Shown here in pieces: positions 18,860-28,799 of a DNA stretch of 37,472 nucleotides. Numbering within the stretch: the stretch's first letter is position 1; every line of letters starts with the position of its first letter. Position numbers and translations under genes: made by a program. Source of the stretch: Sperchopsis tessellata (lineage: Eukaryota; Arthropoda; Insecta; Coleoptera; Hydrophilidae); the NCBI GenBank assembly GCA_033557685.1, contig JAWQRN010000121.1:1-37472 (forward strand), in the 5' to 3' direction. The notes under the pieces are model-generated. The model saw only the letters and a program-made list of their open reading frames with translations. It was not told where the DNA came from and searched no databases.

Positions 18860-21479
18860 ATATATATTTTTTAAAATTCGTATTTTTAGCTAGGATAAAT
18901 ACTTTTCATTAAAAAAATAAATATATGAAAATGGAACTTACCTTATAAAGTGGTAAGTAGTGTTCCGTGAAATTATGAAAGCGACTAGTAACGCACTAGC
19001 TAGAAAGACTTAAGCCACAGAAGCTTTACCATAAATGCGTTGTGCTATTTATAACGCAGGCGGCGCGGTGTATGTGTGTGAACCCGCTGTGTGAGAACGC
19101 GGTCCCAGTCCACATTCTTTTACATTACGAAATTAAAAAAAAACCTCAAGTAGACGCTTAAAAAACATTTAACTGTGTTTTGCAACAGAACGATAGACAT
19201 TTAGTCGGTGGCATCGTTATTGTTGCCAAAATACCAATAAATTATTTTTATGAAATGAAATTAGACTGCAAAACAAAATGCGATATGTATTATGTATGTT
19301 TATCTAAATTAGATAGATTCGCGACTGCTCTAGTCGTATTCACATCCACTGATACACACTTGTTTTGTTAAAATATGATTGTATTCTATTATTGATACGC
19401 TACATGTTGGTTAGGCTTACGGAAAACATTTTTGTGGTTATAACTAACAATGCGGATATATATTTTAAAATAATAAATTTCTGCCACTGTGTCAAAACAC
19501 CGCACAACAATTTTATAGTGACATAGGGTCATATTTTGCCCCTGCGATGGGGTCACCTGGTTTCCTTCCACCCTAGTGACGCTACTGTACTATCGTAATT
19601 CAAACAAATTCAGGAAATCATAGCAAAGCTCTGGCGGCGACCTTCCGTATACCTCCCTACTCAGTGGGGTAGTAACTACTAGTTACTATATCGGCAAGCA
19701 ATGCATTTTTATATTTCAGATCATTAATTTAATTGATTGAAATTATATTAAAATGTATTATAAATATAGTATGTAGTATGCATTTTGCATCAATGTCAGC
19801 AATTGTATTATAACAGTCGATGTTACAAACTTTGGCTTTTATAATTCCAATTCCAAATATTGCGAACTGTGCAAGTGCATGGTTGGTGGGGGGAATACCT
19901 TCAGGGTTCCGTTGCATCAAAGAACAGTCGTACAGGTATAAATACGTAATTAGAACGTCAGATATCTTACAGGTTATTCGCGTGTTAATGTCAAAGTGTA
20001 TTACGGCTTTCTATTGGCAATCTGATTGAAACTCCTGTTGTGAAACGACTTATTTTAGATAAATTACAATTTACTATGGAGAGATGTGTAAAATAGAGTA
20101 TAAAAATTTACCTTCTCTGTTACGTTTACGTCAATGTGAATGTGAAAGGACAACCTTCTAATTCAAGAGCCCAATGAGTAGTGAATATAAAGGTACCTTT
20201 TGATACATTTATTTTACAATTAATTTATATATTTAGCGCCATTGTAGTTGTTATTAGGTACTTTTAAATCTCATAAATATGACAATGTTATGCTATGCAC
20301 CTGGAATAACATGTTTACTTCAGAATCATGAATTAAAATTTTTGGTTGTATTAAAAGAATAATATACTTAGGTAGTGATTTTGCACATTTGATTGCAATA
20401 TTATTAGATGGTTAAATGTGTATTTGCATTACAAAACGCTTGGGCTAACTTATCGATGAACCAGAAGCAATATTTCGTATGTGCATATGTTCAAAGGGTT
20501 GGGAAATATATGCACATCTATAAAAGTACCAGATCAAGTAGAGCTTAAAAAGAGTAGGGTACATACCTGGAAGTCAAATCAATTTTAGGAGAGGTAATTT
20601 TTCATAAACTAAAACTACTAGACTATTATGGTCTGAAAAAAAGAGTAAAATAAATATTATGAATAATAAACACAAAATTTAACAAAAGAGAATATTCCAT
20701 AAATAAATAGTAAACATGTTATCATTAATAATGTAGCAGTCTATTAAACGACTGTTTCTCTTGAACATATAAGAACATAGGATATTTTTTCCAATACATC
20801 TGAGAATTTATTTTCTGGCGAGTTATAAATGAGCTCTAAAATGTTAGACTAGTGTGTATTATACAGTAATTCCTCCATTATAAGATAAATTAGCTCCATG
20901 AAGCTACTGTGTTAATGGAATCCGAATACATGATGCCTTAATACTATATAAAATGATTAATTCATTATGAATTACATATATTTTACACTTACTAATTTTT
21001 TCAAAACATTACAACACGCATATTTTTTAAATATATTCCAAATAATAGAGTATTTAATGTTTATTTACTTAAAAAAATAAATAAAAGAATTAACATTTCA
21101 ACTGTGATTCTTATATTAAAGCAAAATATAAATTAGACATATGTAATGCTGTATATTGAGGAATTACAGATCTAAAACGAGTCAAGGGAATGCCCGATGA
21201 ACTAGTGATTTCAAACAAATATAAAATATATTCAGATTTAAAATATGAAACAACCAGCCATTTAATTATGAATTGATATGAATGGAGACCACATAAATGA
21301 TCGCATCACTCTATATAACAATCACTGTGACTTGTCACTACTCTGTATCTAAAAAACATATACAATATGAACTAATCAGGAGCTATTTTCTGTCGAGTAC
21401 TCTTGAGAAACTGCATACACAACCTGCTCTGTATATTGTTCCGGGGAATCTGGAGTGCTATTTGTGTCATTGGCACACT
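18860..21479. other. 2.6 kb without a recognisable gene
   Basis: I see AT-rich DNA with no family I can name. The most coherent open frame is 19,180-19,371 (+), 63 codons with regular amino-acid composition and five Cys (KLDCKTKCDMYYVCLSKL), unmatched. A small hairpin (ATGTGCATAT at 20,479-20,488 with ATATGCACAT at 20,508-20,517) stands out. Confidence 0.4.
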
Positions 21480-22160
21480 AGTTATTTATTATTATCTCTT
21501 TTCCATTTCACTTTTTATGTTGTTTATCCATTTCTTCCGAGGTCTCCCTCGTTTATTTCTTTGTGCTGGAGTCTAGTTCCATAACATCATTGGTATTCTT
21601 TCTTCCTTCATTCTACCCAGATGTCCGTAACTTCTTAACAGCTTTTCATTTATATCATCCATAATAGTGTCTTTCATTGTCATTTTATCTCTGATGTCTT
21701 CATTTCTAACGTGATCATACAAGGTTAGAGCACAGCATCTTCTCCAATACATCGTTTCAGCCAAGAGTAATCTTGAGATTAATTTTTTTGTCGATAACTC
21801 ATATCTCCGACCCATATGTCATAACGGGTTCTATTATTGTTTTAAATATATTTATTTTTGTCTCTCTGGTTAGGTTATTCTTCCACAAGATTGGATGTAG
21901 TGTTTTTGTCATATTCTTCCAACTTCGCATATTGTGACTCCCAGATATTCATACTGACTAATGATTTTTATTATTCCGTTGTCTAGCTCTATATCCTGTC
22001 CTTTTCCTGCTATGACCATTTATTACATCTTTTCTGTATTTACCTTCAAGTCCCACTTATTGTATTCCTCTATCAGTTTATTTAGGATGTTTGTCAGATG
22101 CTGCTGATCTTCTGCAGTAACTATTTGATTGTTTGCAAAAAGGATCGTGTATATCGGGCT
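21480..22160 (-). mobile_element. LINE-3* 3' part: RT C-terminus
   Basis: The minus strand reads, from 22,160 down: PIYTILFANNQIV, the RT active-site box in which FADD has become FANN, so both catalytic Asp are Asn; then LIEEYNKWDLKVNTEK, YEYLGVTI, and the post-RT domain (21,573-21,815), with LTLYDHVRNEDIRDKM and LLRSYGHLGRMKEERIP. It ends NKRGRPRKKWINNIK (about 21,500-21,550) and a stop. It is 5'-truncated inside the RT and has stops in the middle third. It resembles LINE-2* in layout but differs in sequence. No clear poly(A) tail is visible at the 21,480 end. Confidence 0.78.
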
Positions 22161-24469
22161 CTGTAGTTAACACATTGATTTCAAAAGCAACACAGAAATA
22201 TCTAAATAAGCTGCTAACATATTCTTTCTTTTGATAAGATAAAAAAGAGTACTCTTTGTAAAATATGTACAGTGTAATTTTCAAATTTAAGAGTATATGT
22301 ACTCTTATAAGAGCGTAGGTGGAAACCTCATACATCTCTATTTTGAAACAATCTGTGTGGGGGTATCTGCAAAGAAATTCTTGCCTCAGATGGCTGACAT
22401 AATGGAGTGATCATCTGATGAAAATAATGAAGTAGGACCCATAATAAAATGTTGTGTTTGTAGTAACTCTCAAGTAGGTACGTCGAGTGGAGAAATGATG
22501 GTATTGAATAAAAAAGAGACAAGATAAAAAGTTGACATTTATTATGTCTACATACCGATACATAAATACAAAATAAAGTTATTGGCCAATAATAGGATAA
22601 AAATATGACAAGCAGTAATCTTACGTCCAACACAATAATTACATGTACACGTAAATGAACAAAGTTTGGACTTGCATGATAAGGCACTCATTGTGATAAA
22701 CATGATGTTTACTATGTTAAGCATGTTTAATTATACCGGTCCTTATTGCAATCCCTGGAGCTGAAATAAAATTTGCTTTAGGTCAACAAAATGGAATTGA
22801 AAATGAAATGTGTGGTCACTGAGATGGATGCCCTTGACTAACTGAATATGAATGGATTTCTTACTTTATACAATGATTGAGGGAATACAAGAAGGTTTAC
22901 AATATTCCAATACAACGATATATTAGACAGAAACTTAGCTAATAAACAAATATATTTTAAAAGATTTTGAGAAACTGAGTATGCCAAATACTTTTTGACA
23001 CTGGCATAAACATGGACTTGAATTCTTCCAGTTTATACCGAATCTAAGAACTGACAGATTTCCGTTAACCTTGTAGAAGCCTAAAACAATATAACTGCTA
23101 AGCCTAACTCAACAAGATGTCCCAAACCTATACATCTCGACCACCTCGGTAAACAATGGAGTAAGCTCCAAACTCCTGAATTGTCTACTCGATTAACGTC
23201 TGCTTTGCATGGACCTTGTATAAGGCCAAAATGGTATATTAAACTATCTAGTAGTGCATCTACTTTCAGCCTGTCATCAACGCGAGGGCTCCAGTGATTA
23301 AACACTTCTATTCACTAAATCAAAGATTGCTTAAAGTTATCTGAAGTCATTGTTTTTACATTAAAAAGAATGAAATAGATATAATGATAAACTAAAAGAT
23401 CACTAACTGTGGAAATATTAAATTCTGAAGAATAAGTTACGATAATAACAGAATAATAAAACAAAAAAAGTACAACTCTTAAGTAAATTATTTAGGAAAG
23501 AATTAAGTTATAGATTGTTAAAAATATTCTATGTTATAGAATAAAGAATAATAACCAAAATCACAGAGTTACCCAATAGAGGTACGACATGTTTTTGGTT
23601 TAAGATTTGATTATCTCTGCTTTGTCTGTATATCGTATTTTATACTTGCGAATCTGGCAGGGAGATCACATGAAATGCACGTGATTCATGTGACCAGGCA
23701 ACTAGAGAATTTACTTTTATAATTTCTAATAATAATTTGAGAAATACACGTATGAAATACTACATTTAATATAAATGAAAAGAAAATATTAAAATAGTTA
23801 TAAATAAGTGCATTTATTAGCCTTCTCTTGTTTATTGAGTAATAAATTGAAAGATTTTTGAGCTTAACACATAGTCTCAACACCTTATAGCGTGATGCAC
23901 TTCTCTGTCATTATATACGCGCATCACAGAGTAGGTAACACAGGGAATTTACATTTTAGGTATCAAGTTACATCTTCTCTTATCGTGTGTCTAACTCCAA
24001 TGCTGACAGACCCTTTTTGACAATATTAATTTCACACCATGTTTTTGGACTTACTCGTCTTAAAATAAGGAATATTCCAAATACAAACCTTTTATACCCA
24101 TACATGATGTGGTTTAAATGTAATAAAATATTCATACTGATTTGTACTTCATAATTTGTTCAACTGTCACTCGAAAATGGATAAATTATAATAAATCAGA
24201 GCGGTAATACCACCGTTCTGATTATATTTCAAATATTTTTCACTATAGGTGAAATTGACATTTTAGAATTTTTATTCTAGTGGTAGTTTGTTCACGGGTA
24301 AATAGTTTAGGTTATGGCAGTAACCCAGACAGATGATCGTAAGTCAATTGTTGTTAGATGTTAATATTTTAAAATTGCTAGTAAGACCATTTCAGCGAAT
24401 ATTCTATACTTGCTCTGGTAATAATAACTCATAAAATAATTGTCTATTTGGCTTAGGAACAAATTCTCT
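22161..24469. other. 2.3 kb without a recognisable gene
   Basis: The string GAAGTAGGACCCATA occurs near 22,429 and again near 13,007, so the two places may share an old repeat. Around 22,720 a short FNYTGP peptide recalls a Polinton-associated protein but is too short to call. A frame at 23,081-23,305 (-) lies in a locally GC-richer patch and is unmatched. Confidence 0.4.
24194..24223. repeat. Short hairpin
   Basis: A 12-bp stem (24,194-24,205 with 24,212-24,223, one G-T pair) around a 6-base loop AATACC. It is not followed by a T-run of note, and no role is evident. Confidence 0.6.
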
Positions 24470-24806
24470 TTCAAATATTCTAATTACCTCAAATGTTCTG
24501 GAATTTTCTTGTATAAATCTGGAATTTTCCTCTAGTTTACTTTCTAAATTTTTAGAATTTTATTCAAGTTTCTGTTCTATTTTTTGTTCAAATGCACTAG
24601 ACTTGTCTTTTTTTCTTGTAGAATTCTCTTGTACTTTTTATTTTGTTTTCGCTTCTTCTAGAATTTTCTTCCAGCTTCTGTTCTATTTTGGCTTCACTTT
24701 TTCTAGAATTTCCTTCTAGTTTGCTTTCTAAATTTTTAAAATTTTCTTCCAGCATGTTCTTGAACATTAATAGAATTTGTTCTGCTTTTTTTTCTGTGTT
24801 TGACAT
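24470..24806 (-). pseudogene. Gypsy-1 gag N-terminus, copy b
   Basis: Minus-strand ORF of 69 codons from an ATG at 24,806: MSNTEKKAEQILLMFKN, then repeated units LEENFKNLESK, LEGNSRKSEAKIEQK, LEENSRRSENK. The repeats continue in another frame to about 24,470. The sister copy at 34,289 shares ILLMFKN and the same EENSR-x-x-E-x-K repeats. Heptad-like spacing of Leu/Ile suggests a long coiled coil, which in gag would mediate assembly. The capsid core and everything downstream are missing. The matching LTR lies upstream at 25,012-25,215, which fits a 5'-end fragment of a minus-strand element. Confidence 0.75.
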
Positions 24807-25011
24807 TTACGTAGTTGACCTAGTTTCCATTGGGTTTATCACACAGTTTTTTATTGTTTTATAAACTATTTAATGTAGCCTGTTAATAAATTTTTTGACT
24901 ACTATTTTTATATTGTTTATTAATTATTTAAACTGTTTAACGTAGTCTATTAATAATACATTTTACTTTTACTTTATTTATTAATTTATTAAAAACCACA
25001 TCTGATGCTAC

Positions 25012-25215
25012 TGTTACATTTTTATGGGTTCACAAATAATAATTCAACATTTTTAAAGTGTATTTATTTTTTAAATAGTTTACTATGAAAACAATAAATT
25101 AATTGCAACTATAGTTTACAGTATGTATAGCGGTTTATATCAGGTATAATAATTATCTGAATACTCACGTGTACACTGTCTTATTGCCAGAGTTCTCTGG
25201 GCTATTCCCGGGCCG
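25012..25215 (-). mobile_element. Gypsy-1 5' LTR, partial copy b
   Basis: The reverse complement ends AATAAATACAC, then TGTTGAATTATTATTTGTGAA and CCCATAAAAATGTAACA. This matches the 3' part of the Gypsy-1 LTR and gives the full TG...CA style ends (TGTTAC on the plus strand at 25,012). It lies about 200 bp upstream of the gag fragment at 24,806, as a 5' LTR should. Similarity to the other LTRs fades beyond about 25,215, so the promoter part is lost or too diverged to see. Confidence 0.6.
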
Positions 25216-25490
25216 CCTTCTTTGCGGGGAACGTAAAACCTCGGGTTTGAGGCTCAGAGATGGTCAGCTTTCTTTGATTAAGGGATAGTCTATGTGGTCG
25301 TCATCTTCAGGGAGGGATGTAAAACTCAGCCCCATGTACATGTATTGTAGGTAAATGGAGAACACGTGCGCGTTAAAAAATCCATTCCCAATTGGAAAGC
25401 TTAATGCGGCAAAAATCCCAGGTGTGGTGCCTAATCACTGTGGTCGGTGCTTGGCCATAGAAGGAAAAATTTAAAAAAAATATGTATAAG
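25216..25490. other. GC-richer patch, no gene seen
   Basis: This stretch is noticeably richer in GC than its neighbours (CCCGGGCCGCC, GCGGGGAACG). It may be a LINE 5' end or diverged LTR U3, but nothing supports a choice. Confidence 0.3.
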
Positions 25491-25499
25491 ATTAAATTT

Positions 25500-26440
25500 T
25501 AAAGTAAATTTATTCTTAGTATGATGTAATACTGCGTCAGCTATTGTATTATCTTTTCCTTGTATATGCTGTATGTCAGAAGTCTAATTGTCTCCATTCT
25601 CTAGACAAATATTAATCTTATGTCCTATGGTTTACAAAAGTGATAAGTTTTATCATCTGCAACAACTAAAAATGAACGGCCTTCAACGAAGTTTCAAAAA
25701 TGTTTTATTTCTACCAAAATTTATATTCTTTTCTTTGGTCGTTGAAAATTTTCTTGAAAAAAGTGCAAGAGGTTTTCGATGATTATCAATATATTATTGT
25801 AAACAGCTACTGATTGCTTTGTCAATTCATCAACCATAACATTAATTTCGGCATCAGGTGAAATAATAATGTATCAACTAATGTATATTTTTTTTATGTG
25901 AATTTTTTGCAACTTTATCAAATTTTACAAGACGCGATTTTCAAACTGTATTATCAGTTAAACTATTAAACGGCTTCAATATATGTGCGCAATTTGGTAT
26001 CAAGCAATGATATACATTGATCATATCAAAAAATTTATAAAGTGTTAATGCTAACTTTATTAAAAATATGGCCTTAATATTCAGCTCTTCTTTTGATTAA
26101 TGAAGTAGTAGTAGCAGTAAATGATCTTTATAAGATGTTATGTTGCTAAGGGGCTTGCAATTAACATGTCATCTAAGTAAGAAAATAAAATGATAATCAT
26201 CTATTTAGTCTTTGTAAAGTTGCATTTATTACCTCAAATGGCATTTTTACATATTCTTAAAGACCCAAAGGTATAGTTATAGCTGTTTTATGAGTATATT
26301 CTTTATCTATAGGTATTTGATGATAGAACTTTAATTAGATTTAAAGCATGATAATTGCCACATGGGCACCATTTAGAATTATTGTTTTTACCATATATAG
26401 GGGAAAAAACCGAAGAAAGGAAAAATTGGAAAACGAACTG
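25500..26440 (-). pseudogene. Gypsy-3 reverse transcriptase-RNase H relic
   Basis: The minus strand from 26,440 down reads WCPCGNYHALN (the 'WRPCGDYR-LN' block), EYVKMPFEVINA (the 'PFGL-NA' block, damaged) and then YLDD with MLIAS at 26,168-26,179, an intact RT catalytic box. RNase H follows as PLALFSRKFSTTKEKNINFGRN (about 25,715-25,780), and a tail close to 'DIQHI-GKDN-IADA' reaches about 25,530. This order and spacing is that of Ty3/Gypsy pol. It differs from Gypsy-1 in every block. Stops and frame changes are frequent. No LTR or integrase was found next to it. Confidence 0.78.
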
Positions 26441-26689
26441 CATTCACATAATTTGAACAATGATTTTAGTACAGTAGGAAAAGATATTGCGGAAAACATA
26501 TAAGATGCTGATAAAGAGTCAATGGATTGGATGAATTTGACAACACCAAATGAAAACAAAATATACTTCAAAGCTATTAATTGTTTGTTTGGTTTTGGGC
26601 ATTTAGATATTACAATTTGCCAACAAAGCTGTTAAATCAAATCAGAAAATAAATAATGTATCCTATAATGATAATAATTAATAAATGCA

Positions 26690-27115
26690 ATTTTGAGGGA
26701 GTTTTTTCAGAAAGAAAGAAAGGAGCAAATATTACTCTGATTTAAAAAAGTGAACACCAATAACTGTAATAATTACTGACCGGTGTTAGTTGCATATGAT
26801 TTGAATTTTATGTTGAAGCATTCTCAAATTACACAGCAGCAACATGGATACAGAAAGACAAAATCTGCATCAACGGGAGTATTATTGGTATAGTATAGAG
26901 TATGTATTATAATGATTTTATTCAAGGAAGTTTGCGAGAGTAGCAACCTGTGACATGTCAATGGTATTTGTCTCAGTCTCGCACAAACTTAATCACTATG
27001 GCACAAGGGGACTAGCGAACTCCTTCATAAATTCATGTTTGGCAAATAGATAAACATTAATAAAATAGTACTGAGCATTACATTATGTTGTGGAGAAAGA
27101 TCTTTCACTGTATGC
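26690..27115 (+). pseudogene. LINE-4* reverse transcriptase fragment (Jockey/I-like)
   Basis: In order: a basic block that would open 'VPVYKKG', then NNY-PV (about 26,770-26,785), QQHGYRKTKSAS near 26,836-26,870 (the 'HGFRK-RST' block), a gap, then ATCDMS and a V-S-H-K-L-N-H-Y-G-T-R-G-L block (about 26,945-27,020). In functional elements 'CD-SKAFD-VSH' carries the first catalytic Asp of the RT; here the KAFD part is lost. The segment ends before the FADD box. It is a different LINE type from LINE-1* to LINE-3*. Confidence 0.62.
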
Positions 27116-27290
27116 CACAGTTCCTGGCATCATCAAAAATATTGTTGTGGGGGACTTTTTGCCCTTCGTTGATGTATTCTCTTATAAGATGGCTGAACTC
27201 TAAAAAAGTTGTATCTAAGAATTTTCTTTAATAATTCTTATATCCTCAAGAGTATTTTTGATAGGAATAAGGACATAATTCCAATTACTT

Positions 27291-27510
27291 TCGAAGCAGG
27301 GTATATTCTCTTAGTTGTGAGTGTGGTGCCATATATGTGAGACAAACGGGGAGAGTGTTTCACAGCAAGACATTTGCTATTCATATTAACACCAAAGAGC
27401 ACACACACAATACTGAAAGTGGTGTTCAGTACCTGCACTATTATAGTAGAAGACCTAAACTCAAAATTGCTGTATATTTGGAATTGGCAGTCTTTGAAAT
27501 CTGATAATAA
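27291..27510 (+). pseudogene. Penelope-like GIY-YIG endonuclease fragment
   Basis: The plus frame from 27,301 reads V-Y-S-L-S-C-E-C-G-A-I-Y-V-R-Q-T-G-R, then HSKTFAIHINTKEHT and, later, VYLELAVFE. This is the GIY-YIG nuclease core in the form found at the C-terminus of Penelope-like elements: a 'GVYKL-C-C---Y-I-GQTGR' start followed by 'R--EH' and a distant Glu in 'LEE--I'. Here the second half of the signature is YVR instead of YIG and the catalytic Arg of 'R--EH' is not visible, so the domain is probably dead. The Penelope RT that should precede it is not found: the adjacent LINE-4* piece belongs to another type. Confidence 0.68.
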
Positions 27511-27602
27511 CATTAATGATCAGATGCACTTTGATTACATTAGATTTTGCAACTATATTGTATGATTTTTATCGCAAACGATTTTCCATTTTATTATTCT
27601 TC

Positions 27603-27682
27603 TTTTTTCCGATTGTTCTTTTTCACGATTTTTCTTTTTTCCGATTGTTCTTTTTTCCAATTGTTATTTTTTCAGCTTGTTC
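27603..27682. repeat. 16-bp tandem repeat, five copies
   Basis: Five head-to-tail units of TTTTTTCCGATTGTTC with 0 to 5 changes each (27,603, 27,619, 27,635, 27,651, 27,667). It is pyrimidine-rich on the plus strand. It lies about 930 bp upstream of the host exon and so may be intronic. Confidence 0.85.
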
Positions 27683-28616
27683 TTTTGGGTTGTACCTGTT
27701 TTGCCTATATTTGCATTTTGTTTAGTATATTTTGTTATATATTTTATTTCATGACAGATCTTTTATTGTGATACTTGTTTTTGAATTTGGTTTATATTTT
27801 CTGTTTGTTGGTATATTAGATGTTTTGTTTTTTTTTGTTGTAATGTGATCTATACATCATTGTGTTTAAAGTAAGTTTTTGCCTATTTTGTTACATTGCT
27901 AATGATTGAATGAATTCTGAAAACTTCTGCGTTTAATTTTATTTTTGTGATCCGAAGATAAAATTTCTTTATTATTTAACATGGAAAAGTTGAAGGGGTG
28001 AGGACTTTAGCCTGGCGGAATATTTTACCTGTAACTCAGAGGAACTTTTCGGCTGGAGATGGAACTTTCTCTTCCTGAACTTGACATTTTATGTAAGAAT
28101 GGTTAGATTGTATGTGTTCTTATATTTTGCTTGTATACTGTTTGTTTTCAGCTTTTAATGTTTTATTTTACTACTTTTGTAAGTAAAATTTTTCATTTTG
28201 CTGATATCATAAATTTTGACTTATTCTATACTCTCTGTAGTTTACAAAACTTAATAAACGAATTACATTATATTATGGAAACAAGTTTATATGTCATTTA
28301 GAAACAGTTTAATGCACACTAAAACATATTTGATAAGGAAGCTATAGGTGCCAAACATATGTTACTTACCTGGTGTGGTCATTCATATTAATTTTATATT
28401 TCAAAAAATAATATTTACGAACTTACAATAATTTGTATAGCAATTATTTTGCCCATTAATTTATTTTTTCATAAATTGGTGCTAAATTAAAATTCATTCT
28501 AGTTTTGATTATGGTAAACCTGGGTACTTTTTCTAATATTTGGAATGCAAATTTAAATATTCAGGTTAAAGTTTGTGAGATTTGTATGTTTTTATATGGT
28601 AACCTATTGTTTTCAG
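27683..28616. other. Presumed intron upstream of the exon
   Basis: AT-rich, no element recognised. T-rich before the acceptor site CTATTGTTTTCAG at 28,604-28,616. Confidence 0.45.
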
Positions 28617-28799
28617 AATGAAGGTGGCTTTAAACTCAAAATAAACTATAATATCATGCATACCGAAGAACAGAAAGCTCCAGGCTTGTCAGGAATTGAA
28701 TGTTTGGAAGATGCTGTGAAACTTCTACAAGCTTTAAAACAGAAAATGAGAATCCAGGCTCAACAGTTACTTGTTTGGCGACGTGCTTATAAGCTTCAG
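28617..28799 (+). CDS. Internal exon of an unidentified coiled-coil host gene
   Basis: The segment is preceded by a pyrimidine-rich acceptor ending TTTTCAG and followed by a CAG|GTAAATG donor. It is 183 bp, exactly 61 codons, with both boundaries between codons (phase 0-0), and the frame is open throughout. Its composition is protein-like, with normal codon use and no stops, unlike the decayed repeats around it. It starts NEGGFKLKINYNIMHTEEQK and contains LEDAVKLLQALKQKM, then IQAQQLLVWRRAYKLQ, a charged helix with heptad-like spacing. I cannot name the gene. A conserved 'LLxWRRAYK' helix suggests a structural or centrosomal coiled-coil protein, but that is a guess. Other exons are not seen in the window, implying long introns on both sides. 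Confidence 0.6.

Noticed and set aside
22328..22687. 119-codon minus-strand frame
   Set aside because: Hydrophobic, Tyr/Phe/Leu-rich composition typical of AT-rich chance frames; no motif and no splice context.
22720..22860. FNYTGP peptide resembling a Polinton-associated phospholipase-like protein
   Set aside because: Only six residues match and the following sequence has stops in every frame; too weak to annotate.
24194..24223. Hairpin as transcription terminator
   Set aside because: Bacterial-type terminators are not expected in this eukaryotic context and no T-run follows.
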